Assembly: GCA_910577055.1 (NCBI GenBank)
Contig: CAJTKX010000003.1
Coordinates: 1 to 64,000 of the forward strand
DNA: 64,000 nt
Direction: 5' to 3'
Source: an uncultured Christensenella sp.
GTDB lineage: Bacteria > Bacillota > Clostridia > Christensenellales > Borkfalkiaceae
Shown here: piece by piece, positions 16,314 to 24,293 of the stretch
Layout of the letters: each line of letters starts with the position of its first letter
How positions within the stretch are numbered: the first letter of the stretch is position 1
Translations under genes and position numbers: made by a program
The notes under the pieces: model-generated
What the model saw: the letters and a program-made list of their open reading frames with translations, nothing else
Databases searched by the model: none
What the model was told of the DNA's origin: nothing

Positions 16314-17799
16314 AATGATTTTATCCGTCGCCTCAGCCGTAAGCCTTTTCGGGGCGTCAATCTTGACGTTTGCGGGTTGTGCTAACAACGAAGAAATTAT
16401 AACATTGCGCGTGTGCAATTGGGAAGAATATATTGACCTCGGCGGTTGGGACGAGGAAGAACGCATAGACCTTGATAGCGGCGACATCTTCGGCGTAAAC
16501 ACGATATACGACGACTTCGCGGAATGGTTCAACGAAACGCACGATTTTAAAGTTAAGGTCGAGTACTCCACTTTCGGCACGAACGAGGACTTATACAACC
16601 GTTTAAGCCTTGGCGACGTTTACGACGTTGTCTGCCCCTCCGACTATATGATAATGAAATTGCTTGCAGAGGATAAATTGGAAGAATACTCGGAAGAATT
16701 TGCAAGCGGAGAATACTCGGCGAACGTTTCGCCTTATATTGACGGTGTATTTACGCAATACGGTTGGGATAAGTACGCTGCTTGTTATATGTGGGGAACT
16801 ACGGGTATAGTTTACAACCCCGAAAAAATCGATGACGTTGCAGACGTTTCAAGTTGGAATATTCTTTTAAACGATAATTATAATCGGCAAGTGACGATAA
16901 AGGACAACGTGCGCGACGCGTATTTTGCCGCTTTGGGCATAATTAACAGCGAACTTTTGACAACGCAGCAGTTTGATACCGACGCTTTAAGCGACATTAT
17001 GAACGCTACCGACAGCGAAACGATTGCGAAAGCCGAAGATGTTTTAAAACAAATTAAGGACAACGTATATTCTTTCGAAACGGACGCGGGCAAGGCGGAT
17101 ATGGTTACGGGCAAGGTCATTGCCAACTATCAGTGGTCGGGCGACGCAATAACCATTTTGGACGAAGCCGACGCAGACGGCACCGAGCTATGGTATTCGG
17201 TACCCGACGAGTGCGCAAACCTTTGGTTCGACGGTTGGGTTATGTTAAAGAACGGAATCGACGGCAACGAACAAAGAAAGACCGCCGCGGAGGCGTTTGT
17301 AAACTTCCTATCCCGCCCCGACAATGCCATAAGAAATATGTATTACATAGGATACACCTCCGCCATTGCCGACGAAACCGTGTTCGAATATCTCGATTGG
17401 AACTACGGTGCGGAGGACGGCGTTGAAACTATCGAGTACAATGTAAGTTATTTCTTTGGGGACGACGGCGAATATGTTATTTACGCCGACGCGAACGACT
17501 TCGAAATGGACGAAAACGATGAAATCAATCGCGGCAGACAACTGTTTGCGCAGTACCCGCCCGAAAACATTAAAAGCCGCAGCGTAGTTATGCGCGACTT
17601 CGAGGACAAACTTACCGAAATAAACCAAATGTGGATTAACGTAAGGTGTTTGGACGTTATGGATATATCACCCGTAACGATTGGAATTATTTGCGGAGCC
17701 GTTGGATTTATTGCTATAGCGGGCGTTTTGTACGGGTTCAGATACAAGCTGTTTATTAAACACAAACCCAAAAAGGGATTTAAAAAAGTAGACGAATAA
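16300..17799 (+). CDS. potD: polyamine-type substrate-binding lipoprotein with a C-terminal membrane helix
   Basis: A 499-residue binding protein starting with GTG, six nt after GGAGG. Residues 1-27 are a lipoprotein signal with lipobox FAGC. The mature part has the PotD fold: LRVCNWEEYID near 35, YDVVCPSDYMIMKLL near 107, YAACYMWGTTGIVYNP near 157 and GDAITILDEADADGTELWYSVPDE near 285. Unusually, a hydrophobic segment (about 455-477) and a basic tail (KHKPKKGFKKVDE) follow the binding domain. The protein may therefore be anchored at both ends. The substrate is a polyamine by family, but not proven. Confidence 0.85.
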   Translation: MKRFKMILSVASAVSLFGASILTFAGCANNEEIITLRVCNWEEYIDLGGWDEEERIDLDSGDIFGVNTIYDDFAEWFNETHDFKVKVEYSTFGTNEDLYNRLSLGDVYDVVCPSDYMIMKLLAEDKLEEYSEEFASGEYSANVSPYIDGVFTQYGWDKYAACYMWGTTGIVYNPEKIDDVADVSSWNILLNDNYNRQVTIKDNVRDAYFAALGIINSELLTTQQFDTDALSDIMNATDSETIAKAEDVLKQIKDNVYSFETDAGKADMVTGKVIANYQWSGDAITILDEADADGTELWYSVPDECANLWFDGWVMLKNGIDGNEQRKTAAEAFVNFLSRPDNAIRNMYYIGYTSAIADETVFEYLDWNYGAEDGVETIEYNVSYFFGDDGEYVIYADANDFEMDENDEINRGRQLFAQYPPENIKSRSVVMRDFEDKLTEINQMWINVRCLDVMDISPVTIGIICGAVGFIAIAGVLYGFRYKLFIKHKPKKGFKKVDE

Positions 17800-17800
17800 G

Positions 17801-17836
17801 AACAAGCCCCGCCGATGAATCGGCGGGGCTTGTTTT
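17801..17836. terminator. bidirectional terminator between potD and hom
   Basis: AACAAGCCCCGCCGAT (17801-17816) pairs with ATCGGCGGGGCTTGTT (17819-17834) over a 2-nt loop. T-rich sequence follows in both directions, serving the convergent genes. Confidence 0.8.
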
Positions 17837-17841
17837 ATAAT

Positions 17842-19122
17842 TTATGATATTACTCTTACTACGGAAAGGACTTTTGCAACCCCTTCCGACGCGTTTAATT
17901 CGTCAACCGTCTTTTTAACGTCGTTTTCGAAAGTCGTGTGGGTAAGTATTATAAGAGGCACTTGTCCGTCCTCCGCTTTCTCTTGAATAACTTGCGAAAT
18001 ACTTATGCCGCGCTTTGTAAAGTGCGAGGTGATTTTGGAAAGCACGCCCGCCTTATCCTTTGCAGACAGTCTTAAATAGTACTCGCTTTCAAAATTTTTA
18101 ATAAATTTAGTGGTCAGGTCGGCTTTTTCGGTATTATTGAACGTCGAATAATTATTGCCTTGATGCGTAGCGCAATAGATTATATCGCCCACGATTGCGC
18201 TGCCCGTAGGCAACGCGCCCGCGCCGCGGCCGTAAAGCATAACGTCCTCTACCCCGTCGCCCGTGATATACACTGCGTTGTAACTGTCGTTGACGCTTGC
18301 AAGGGGGTGTGTAGATTTAATAAACGCGGGATGAACGCGAACTTCGATGCCGTGCTCGCCGTTTTTGCCTATTGCAAGCAGCTTCATAGCATAACCGAAA
18401 TGTTTGCCGTATTGAATATCTACCGGGTCAACGTCAGTAATACCCTCACGGTAAATTTCAGTATACGGCACTTTTGTGTGAAAAGAAAGGCTTGAAAGTA
18501 TCGAAAGCTTGTAGACCGCGTCGTAACCCTCCACGTCGGAAGTAGGATTTGCCTCTGCATAACCGAGCTTTTGCGCCTCCTTCAACACTTCGCCGTAAGG
18601 CGCGCCGCAGTCCGCCATTTTTGTAAGAATGTAATTAGTGGTGCCGTTTATAATGCCCGTCAAAGAGATTATTTTGTTGCCTTGCAAGTTGTCGAGAAGC
18701 GCGCGAATAACGGGCACGCCGCCAACGCAAGTCGCTTCATAGTAAAGACCGCAATCATTCTTTTTAGCTACTTTTTCAAGCTCGTGACCGTACTTGCAGT
18801 ACAGTTCTTTATTGGAAGTAACTATTGATTTACCCGAATTAAGCGCGGCAAGCACGAATGTTTTAGCGGGTTCGATACCGCCCATTGCCTCAACGACGAT
18901 ATCTATTTCCGAATTCGAGCAGATTTCCGCAATATTGGATGCAATTTTACTCTCCTCGACGCCGAGGGAAAGCGCGCGCTCACGGTTAAGCTCCATTACC
19001 CCCTCGACGGTTATATCCAAGCAGTGGTTTTTCTTGTAAAATTCTCTGTGCTCGGTCAAAATTTTATAAGTTCCGCTACCGACAACTCCAAGCCCGAGAA
19101 TTGCCACCCCGACTTTTTTCAT
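17842..19122 (-). CDS. hom: homoserine dehydrogenase
   Basis: A 426-residue enzyme reducing aspartate semialdehyde to homoserine, on the path to threonine and methionine. The NAD(P) fold begins with VAILGLGVVGSGTYKIL. The catalytic domain contains the family signature NGTTNYILTKM (about 180) and AEANPTSDVEGYDAVYKLSIL (about 200-222). A C-terminal ACT domain (about 350-426, YYLRLSAKDKAGVLSKIT) suggests feedback control by an amino acid. It starts 2 nt after coaX, whose last codons supply the GGAGG ribosome site. No other threonine genes are in the window. Confidence 0.95.
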   Translation of the reverse strand: MKKVGVAILGLGVVGSGTYKILTEHREFYKKNHCLDITVEGVMELNRERALSLGVEESKIASNIAEICSNSEIDIVVEAMGGIEPAKTFVLAALNSGKSIVTSNKELYCKYGHELEKVAKKNDCGLYYEATCVGGVPVIRALLDNLQGNKIISLTGIINGTTNYILTKMADCGAPYGEVLKEAQKLGYAEANPTSDVEGYDAVYKLSILSSLSFHTKVPYTEIYREGITDVDPVDIQYGKHFGYAMKLLAIGKNGEHGIEVRVHPAFIKSTHPLASVNDSYNAVYITGDGVEDVMLYGRGAGALPTGSAIVGDIIYCATHQGNNYSTFNNTEKADLTTKFIKNFESEYYLRLSAKDKAGVLSKITSHFTKRGISISQVIQEKAEDGQVPLIILTHTTFENDVKKTVDELNASEGVAKVLSVVRVIS

Positions 19123-19123
19123 T

Positions 19124-19900
19124 CTATTCCTCCGTGTAGTTAAGGTTATACAAATATTTCAGCCCGTCAAGCGTCAACAATTTGTCAACCTCGTCAATGC
19201 AAGTTATTTCCTTTGCGATAATCTCGGAAAAACCGCCCGTTGCTATAACGGTCACCTTTTCGCACTTCATTTCGCGCTTAATCTTTTTAACGATAAACTC
19301 GACAAGCCCCGCAAACCCGTAAAATATACCCGATTGCATATTGGTTACTGTGTTTTTCCCGATTACACTCGAAGGGCGCTCTATCTCTACCCTCGGCAGC
19401 TTAGCCGTGCCGTTGACAAGGCTATCCAAAGAACCCTTTATTCCGGGCGCAATGACGCCGCCGATAAAATCGCCCTTTTCATTAATTACGTTGAAAGTCG
19501 TCGCCGTACCGAAATCAATGACTATAAGAGGGTAACCGTATTTTTTGACTGCGGCAACGTTGTTAACAACCCTATCCGCGCCGACTTCCTTTGCGTTGTC
19601 TACCTTTAAGTTTAACCCCGTTTTCAAACCCGGCGCAAGCATCATCGGCTTTATTTTAAGGTAAGTTCTGCACATTCTGTCCAAAGTATAGTCAAGTTGC
19701 GGAACGACGGACGAAATTATCCCGCCCGTAATATCGTTGGGTGATATACCGTTGTTGCCGAGTATACTTATAAGCTGACCGCCGTACTCGTCGGAAGTCT
19801 TTTTATGCTCGGTCGCAACGCGGAAACTGAGTTTCAGCGCATCGCCGTCGAACACGGCAAATTTTATGTTGGTGTTGCCAACGTCAAGACAGATTATCAT
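19124..19900 (-). CDS. coaX: type III pantothenate kinase
   Basis: A 258-residue kinase phosphorylating pantothenate, the first step of coenzyme A synthesis. Family motifs are present: DVGNTNIKFAVFDG at the N terminus (phosphate site), GADRVVNNVAAVKKYG, VIDFGTATTFNVI and GGVIAPGIKGSLDSLV. The start at 19900 is chosen because the protein then begins with the first strand (MIICLDVGNTN); upstream in-frame codons belong to the overlapping S-component gene. It sits between a predicted ECF S component and hom. Confidence 0.92.
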   Translation of the reverse strand: MIICLDVGNTNIKFAVFDGDALKLSFRVATEHKKTSDEYGGQLISILGNNGISPNDITGGIISSVVPQLDYTLDRMCRTYLKIKPMMLAPGLKTGLNLKVDNAKEVGADRVVNNVAAVKKYGYPLIVIDFGTATTFNVINEKGDFIGGVIAPGIKGSLDSLVNGTAKLPRVEIERPSSVIGKNTVTNMQSGIFYGFAGLVEFIVKKIKREMKCEKVTVIATGGFSEIIAKEITCIDEVDKLLTLDGLKYLYNLNYTEE

Positions 19901-20522
19901 TTTCAGAAACGCTCTCCGCATTTTCGATAAGTTTTTGAGGTTTGTGAATAAGCGTGTGGTTAACTTTTTTAAGCACCGCAACGTAAACGGGCACAAGCAC
20001 AAGACACGCAACAAGTTCAATAGGGAAATAAATCGAAACGGCAACGCTCATTATGGCTGTAAACGAGCCCATAAAATCTCCGCTCCAAATATTAATCGCA
20101 AAAAGATATAAAACTGTATTTGTAAGCGACCCCACAACGCCGGCTATCGCGGCGGGGATACTTTCCCTAACGAATACGCTTTTAGCTTTTTTGAACAGCT
20201 TCGAAAGCCCGAAATACGTCCAATAAGCTGTTATACCTATAAAGCAACGAGGTAGCACGCTTATTAAAGGGTTTGCGTAAAAAATAAACAATGATGCAAA
20301 AATAAGGCAAAAAATGCAACTTGCAAGCCCCAAAAGAGTACCGCCGACGAAACTCTTCTTCCAATCGTCATAAATACTGAGCGCAATTGCAACGGGTAAC
20401 GACAATATACAAGCAGTCATACCCAAGCCCGAGAGCACTGCGCCCTCCAAAAGGAACAATACGAATATAAGCGCAAACATAACGCCCATAAACGCGACAA
20501 AGTGAGCTTTGTCTTTCTTCAT
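19884..20522 (-). CDS. ECF transporter S component, possibly for pantothenate
   Basis: A 212-residue membrane protein with about six helices and a short basic N terminus (MKKDKAHF). The layout fits the S components of energy-coupling-factor vitamin importers: AFMGVMFALIFVLFLLEG, GTLLGLASCIFCLIFA, and a GVVGSLTNTVLYLF block near residue 130 similar to the family's glycine-rich helices. The start at 20522 has a GGAGG upstream. The gene overlaps coaX by 17 bp, so pantothenate is the likeliest substrate, an inference from linkage. The shared EcfAAT module is not in the window. Confidence 0.7.
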   Translation of the reverse strand: MKKDKAHFVAFMGVMFALIFVLFLLEGAVLSGLGMTACILSLPVAIALSIYDDWKKSFVGGTLLGLASCIFCLIFASLFIFYANPLISVLPRCFIGITAYWTYFGLSKLFKKAKSVFVRESIPAAIAGVVGSLTNTVLYLFAINIWSGDFMGSFTAIMSVAVSIYFPIELVACLVLVPVYVAVLKKVNHTLIHKPQKLIENAESVSENDNLS

Positions 20523-20721
20523 AAAAAACCTCCGTCCGATTTCCATTATAGAATATCGGCAGCAAAAAATTTATTATACTTATTAAACAGTCCGCTTGAA
20601 TATAGCGGCTGAAAGTACCGTGATTTTTATTGATTTTAACATATTTAAAATTATTTTTCAAGCAAATAAAAACCGCTGTAACATTTTTAAGGAAAATTAA
20701 ATATTATTTAATATACGAAAC

Positions 20722-20812
20722 CCGTGAAAGTCTTAGAACCTTTACGGACGAAACACTGCGTGGATAAAAACCAAAAAACTTTACATACCGCCACGCAGTA
20801 AAGTTAAGGAGG
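20722..20812 (+). ncRNA. hairpin plus H-type pseudoknot in the leader of the Cys-rich peptide gene
   Basis: CCGTGAAAG (20722-20730) pairs with CTTTACGG (20740-20747) with one bulge. Then CTGCGTGG (20756-20763) pairs with CCACGCAG (20791-20798), while AACTTTA (20777-20783) pairs with TAAAGTT (20799-20805). The two stems interleave and abut without unpaired bases, which is an H-type pseudoknot with 13-nt and 7-nt loops. The AAGGAGG ribosome site (20806-20812) starts at the next base. This is the layout of translational switches. The rest of the 270-nt gap (20547-20721) is AT-rich with no gene. Confidence 0.5.
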
Positions 20813-20818
20813 TCATTT

Positions 20819-21046
20819 ATGAACTTATTTTCTAACTGCGGCAACAATAGCTGCCTTTGGATTTTGATACTTTTATTGCTTGCGGCAAGCAGCTGCAGCT
20901 GTAACGGTCTCGAAGGCGTACTTTCCGGTAGCTGCACCCCCATACTTATCGCTCTTATATACAGTATGTGGAAGAACGGCACGCTGTCCAGCCTTCTCTG
21001 CGGCGGCGGCAGCAACAGTTGCGGCTGCGGTTGCGGTTGTAACTAA
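20819..21046 (+). CDS. small cysteine/glycine-rich hydrophobic protein
   Basis: A 75-residue protein with 11 cysteines. The N terminus (NCGNNSC) leads into a hydrophobic segment (CLWILILLLLAASSC, about 12-26). A second hydrophobic stretch (TPILIALIYSMW, about 40-51) and a C-terminal CGCGCGCN tail follow. The AAGGAGG site and the terminator directly after the gene support expression as a single gene. Similar short high-cysteine proteins occur in Clostridia and some may be spore-coat related, but this is not shown here. The Cys-rich gene at 50087-50422 is related in style. Confidence 0.65.
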   Translation: MNLFSNCGNNSCLWILILLLLAASSCSCNGLEGVLSGSCTPILIALIYSMWKNGTLSSLLCGGGSNSCGCGCGCN

Positions 21047-21053
21047 TTTTTAC

Positions 21054-21092
21054 GAGGGTGATTGCCGAACGGCAATCACCCTCTATTTTTTT
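21054..21092 (+). terminator. terminator of the Cys-rich peptide gene
   Basis: GAGGGTGATTGCCG (21054-21067) pairs with CGGCAATCACCCTC (21070-21083) over a 2-nt loop, followed by TATTTTTTT. Confidence 0.85.
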
Positions 21093-21102
21093 GTAATTGC
21101 AG

Positions 21103-21154
21103 CATATTATGGGGGCAATCGTGAAACGCGTTTCACGATTGCCCCCATAATATG
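21103..21154. repeat. 52-bp perfect palindrome without spacer
   Basis: Positions 21103-21128 are exactly complementary to 21129-21154, starting CATATTATGGGGGCAATC and meeting at ACGCGT. No T run follows on either strand, and each neighbouring gene already has its own terminator. A palindrome this long with no spacer can form a cruciform. Confidence 0.9.
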
Positions 21155-21194
21155 GCACAAATAAAGCCCCCGCACCAATTTGTGCGGGGGCTTT
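21155..21194 (-). terminator. terminator of the NUDIX gene
   Basis: AAAGCCCCCGCAC (21163-21175) pairs with GTGCGGGGGCTTT (21182-21194). TTTATTTG follows on the minus strand. Confidence 0.75.
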
Positions 21195-21198
21195 AAAT

Positions 21199-21726
21199 TC
21201 AATTATTTTCAGATAAATACTTATATACTGCCGCAACGGTTTTAGCGTCGCAAATTTCACCGTATTCAATCATTTCCAACACTTCGCTTAGCGGCTTGAA
21301 TATTACCGATAGAAACTCTTTGTCATCAAGTTTCTGTTCGCCGCACCTATAATCGCTTGCAATAAAAATATGAATAATTTCGTCTGTATATCCCGGGGTC
21401 GGATAAATTTTCAAATACGGTTTTAGAGTTGCCGAGATTCCCGTTTCCTCGCTAAGCTCTCTTGCGGCGGCAACTTGGGGGTCCTCTCCCTTTTCAAGCT
21501 TTCCCGCCGGAATTTCATAAATTTCTTTACCATACAAATAGCGGTACTGTTTGACAAGCAAAACTTTACCGTCAACCACGCACAAAACCGCCGCTCCGCC
21601 CGAATGACGTACGCACTCTCTTTTTGCTGCAGTTCCGTCGGGCAATTCTATTTTATCGACTTCGAGTTTTAAAATTTTTCCGTCGTAAACCGTTTCGCCC
21701 GATAATTTCTTTTCAAAAAAATTCAT
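21199..21726 (-). CDS. NUDIX hydrolase, ADP-ribose pyrophosphatase type
   Basis: A 175-residue hydrolase with a complete Nudix box, GKLEKGEDPQVAAARELSEETGI, split here as G-KLEKG, E-DPQVAAA, RELSEETGI (about residues 77-99). GGAAVLCVVDGKVLLVKQYRY before it and EIPAGKLEKGE fit the ADP-ribose pyrophosphatase (NudF) subgroup, which clears ADP-ribose. The start at 21726 overlaps the preceding stop in an ATGA, indicating translational coupling. A longer reading by 20 codons would run into that gene. Confidence 0.85.
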   Translation of the reverse strand: MNFFEKKLSGETVYDGKILKLEVDKIELPDGTAAKRECVRHSGGAAVLCVVDGKVLLVKQYRYLYGKEIYEIPAGKLEKGEDPQVAAARELSEETGISATLKPYLKIYPTPGYTDEIIHIFIASDYRCGEQKLDDKEFLSVIFKPLSEVLEMIEYGEICDAKTVAAVYKYLSENN

Positions 21727-22454
21727 AAAGTCTTTTCGTAAGCCTCGATAAGTTCGATAAGCTCGGCAACGCCCTCGGATACACACTTATTGTTTAATAC
21801 GAAATAACTGTAACCGCAAAGCAATGCGTCAATATTATCTATACTGCCCGACTTTAAATTTTTTGCAAGCGCGGTCAGCATTTTTAAGCCGTTCTCCTTC
21901 TCTTCGTCCGCAATTTTACAGTTCGTTATAAAATCCGTTTCTTGCGACAGCGCAACGCTTAACGCAGAAGAAATTTCACCCGCACGGGAGTTTTTTTCCA
22001 CCTCTTGCTCGATTATCGCAATTTCTTCGCGGAATACTTGTGAAATACAGTCTTGCAAGCCTTTCACGATAGTGTTGCAAAACGCTTGGTAACTTGCAAA
22101 ATAACTGCCGTCCTCGGGGAAATATTGCCTTAAAAAGTCGTTTAAGTTGATATTGTCCTTGTCAAACTCTACCAATAGACAGAAAATGAAGGCAAGCCTT
22201 TGCCCTACAGTATCCGGCAAAACAACGTAATTTCTTGTAAAAATCCCGTCATTTACGGTAACAAGACACTTTGATTTGGCGGCAAGATAGTTAAAGTCTT
22301 TGGTTACCGCTTCAAAAAGACGGTATAAATCGGGGCAGTTGACGATACACTTCAATAAATCTTTAATTTTCGTCGTTGCCATAATGAATTTGCAGCTTTT
22401 CAGCTCTTCACACTTGTCAAGAAATGATAAAATCTGTTCTTTCGTATCTGACAT
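21723..22454 (-). CDS. uncharacterised protein coupled to the NUDIX gene
   Basis: A 243-residue soluble protein, mostly helical by composition, not recognised. It begins MSDTKEQILSFLDKCEELKSC and has several cysteines (KSCKF, KCIVNC, SKCLV, FC). The middle part (about 135-165) is glutamate-rich (FREEIAIIEQEVEKN). It is translationally coupled to the downstream NUDIX hydrolase by an ATGA overlap, which suggests linked roles. No signal peptide or membrane helix is seen. Function unknown. Confidence 0.6.
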   Translation of the reverse strand: MSDTKEQILSFLDKCEELKSCKFIMATTKIKDLLKCIVNCPDLYRLFEAVTKDFNYLAAKSKCLVTVNDGIFTRNYVVLPDTVGQRLAFIFCLLVEFDKDNINLNDFLRQYFPEDGSYFASYQAFCNTIVKGLQDCISQVFREEIAIIEQEVEKNSRAGEISSALSVALSQETDFITNCKIADEEKENGLKMLTALAKNLKSGSIDNIDALLCGYSYFVLNNKCVSEGVAELIELIEAYEKTL

Positions 22455-22617
22455 TTTTCAGCCTCTCGTAAATATTAAAAACACCGCTGTTGCAACATTT
22501 TTTTTATTATAACACAGTTAATTATAAAATTGTATTATTTTTAAACAAATAATCTTGATTTTATTTTAAATATTATGTATAATAAATAAGCAATTTTTTA
22601 AAATTTATTGATTAATT

Positions 22618-23142
22618 ATGTTGAACATAGGCGAAACTTCCACAAACAAGTTAATAATTCTTTTCGTTTTCGATAAAATGGAAAGCGCGCTATCCGAGCG
22701 GACTATCGTGGATATGTGCTCCACCTCTAACAGCTGGATGGGGTATATGGACTGCGTCAACATAATTCATAAACTTATAGACGACAATTTTATCTGCGTG
22801 GTGAACGAGGACGACGACACCCTTTATACAATAACGCCCGACGGAAGAGAAACACTTGCCAACTTCTATATAAATATCCCCAAAAGCGTTAGGGAAGAAA
22901 TTTCTCAATTCGTAAAAAAGAATAGCGCAAGATACAGAAATAGGCAAGAGTGCCGCTCCGACTACTACCAAAACGTTGACGGAACTTTTACCGTTTCTTT
23001 AAAAATTCTTGCGCCCGTTCAACCCCTTTTAGAGTTAAAATTCGTCGTGCCGGATAAAAAGACCGCAAAAGCCATATATAAAAAATGGGAAGAAAAAGCG
23101 GCGGACGTCTATTCGGTTATTTACGAAAATCTTTGCGATTAG
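22618..23142 (+). CDS. DUF4364 family winged-helix protein
   Basis: A 174-residue protein matching the DUF4364 family of Clostridia. The N-terminal 75 residues are a winged helix (LIILFVFDKMESALSERTIVDM, then YTITPDGRETLANF). A beta-rich C-terminal domain (YYQNVDGTFTVSLKILA, LLELKFVVPDKKTAKAIYKKWEEKA) follows. The family is thought to be regulatory, but no target is known. It ends 8 nt before the TSCPD gene and shares its terminator. Confidence 0.8.
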   Translation: MLNIGETSTNKLIILFVFDKMESALSERTIVDMCSTSNSWMGYMDCVNIIHKLIDDNFICVVNEDDDTLYTITPDGRETLANFYINIPKSVREEISQFVKKNSARYRNRQECRSDYYQNVDGTFTVSLKILAPVQPLLELKFVVPDKKTAKAIYKKWEEKAADVYSVIYENLCD

Positions 23143-23150
23143 GAGGCAAT

Positions 23151-23402
23151 ATGTTCACATACTCTACAAGCGGCACTTGCTCACGCCAAATTATATTCGA
23201 AGTCGATAATGAAAACAAATTACACAATCTTAAATTTATCGGCGGCTGTAACGGCAATTTACAAGGCGTTGCCCGCCTTTGCGAGGGCAAAAACATTGAC
23301 GAGATTGAAAGCCTTCTGTCGGGCGTGCTTTGCAGAAACGGCACTTCTTGCCCCGACCAACTTTCAAAGGCGATTGCGGCGTATAAAAAATCTGTGGAAT
23401 AA
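23151..23402 (+). CDS. TSCPD domain protein (TIGR03905 type)
   Basis: An 83-residue protein of the small TSCPD family: MFTYSTSGTCSRQI, GGCNGNLQG, and the family motif GTSCPDQLSKAI at the C terminus. The same domain occurs at the end of some B12-dependent ribonucleotide reductases, where it may bind metal or nucleotide; stand-alone forms are uncharacterised. AGGAGG (23141-23146) precedes this start. Upstream in-frame codons overlap the DUF4364 gene and are not used. Confidence 0.85.
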   Translation: MFTYSTSGTCSRQIIFEVDNENKLHNLKFIGGCNGNLQGVARLCEGKNIDEIESLLSGVLCRNGTSCPDQLSKAIAAYKKSVE

Positions 23403-23405
23403 TTT

Positions 23406-23437
23406 AAAAGCGGGTCAATACAGACCCGCTTTTTTTG
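23406..23437 (+). terminator. terminator of the DUF4364-TSCPD operon
   Basis: AAAAGCGGGTC (23406-23416) pairs with GACCCGCTTTT (23423-23433), followed by a T run. Confidence 0.85.
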
Positions 23438-23478
23438 TGTTTTTAGCCTTTTATGTGTGACATAGTACTATTTAAACA

Positions 23479-23892
23479 CTATAAATTTAGCAATAAATCG
23501 TGAAATTTGTCCATATTTTTACCTACAAGGTCCAAATAGAAGCATCTGCCGTCATAACCGTAATCTGCGTTATATCTTATTATATTGAATCCTTGGAAGT
23601 TCTTTTGCACTTCTACAAGCAGCCTTTCAAAGGGCATACCGTTGCACTCCAAAACCTTTTTAAAGTCGAACTCCACCCAAAGGCCTTTCTTCATTTCTTC
23701 TTTGGTGTAGCGGTCAAGACTAACACCGAAAGCGGGCATATCGTGCGCGCCGCCTATCATTTCGTTCCAGCATGCAAGAATTTTATTATATTGTTCTTCA
23801 CCCGCCGAATACGCAGTTTGCGCACCGTTGTTATAGACAAGTATTGTTTCGGTTTCACCGAATGCTTCCGTTATTTCTTCCATAATTACCAT
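23479..23892 (-). CDS. uncharacterised cytoplasmic protein
   Basis: A 137-residue protein not recognised from any family. It is acidic and soluble, with aromatic-rich segments (GLWVEFDFKKVLECNG, IIRYNADYGYDGRCFYLDL). No ribosome site is clear; the start may instead be the ATG three codons later (23883). It lies 20 nt after the gene at 23912-24169 on the same strand, so they are probably co-transcribed. Function unknown. Confidence 0.5.
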   Translation of the reverse strand: MVIMEEITEAFGETETILVYNNGAQTAYSAGEEQYNKILACWNEMIGGAHDMPAFGVSLDRYTKEEMKKGLWVEFDFKKVLECNGMPFERLLVEVQKNFQGFNIIRYNADYGYDGRCFYLDLVGKNMDKFHDLLLNL

Positions 23893-23911
23893 ATATAGGC
23901 AGTTTGTGCCT

Positions 23912-24169
23912 TTACTCCTTATTTATACTTTGTTTTTTAATAACTTGAATTTTCTTTATGCTGTGCATAGGATACGGCGCATTTTCCTCTTCGGTATACT
24001 TTACAGACCGTATAACGCCCTCTTGCAATCTGTTGTGTCTGCCGAGCGGGGCAGTTACCTTATCCCCCTCTTCCGCGCCGTCGTATTCGCACAAGTACCA
24101 ATACGTCCAACCCGCAACGTTGGGGTCGTCGGGGAACTCCACCGATACAAAACAAAGTAAATTATTCAT
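23912..24169 (-). CDS. uncharacterised small protein
   Basis: An 85-residue protein: MNNLLCFVSVEFPDDPNVAG, then TYWYLCEYDGAEEGDKVTAPLGRHNRLQEGVIRSVKY in two strands, ending with basic residues. The EGDKV.AP.GRHN..QEGVI pattern loosely recalls the N-terminal barrel of primosomal protein PriA, but the rest is absent. It is upstream of, and probably co-transcribed with, the gene at 23479-23892. Function unknown. Confidence 0.5.
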   Translation of the reverse strand: MNNLLCFVSVEFPDDPNVAGWTYWYLCEYDGAEEGDKVTAPLGRHNRLQEGVIRSVKYTEEENAPYPMHSIKKIQVIKKQSINKE

Positions 24170-24244
24170 ATTTTTAATTATATCACAACCTCGCGAAATT
24201 GCAAGAAAAAGTTTACACACTTCATTAAGGAAAACTCAAATGAA

Positions 24245-24277
24245 AAATATCGCCGCATATTCAATGAATAGCGGCGA
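24245..24277 (-). terminator. terminator of the lipoprotein gene
   Basis: TCGCCGC (24250-24256) pairs with GCGGCGA (24271-24277), with an inner TATTC/GAATA stem. ATATTTTTCATTT follows on the minus strand. Confidence 0.65.
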
Positions 24278-24293
24278 GAGAAATGAAATTATG

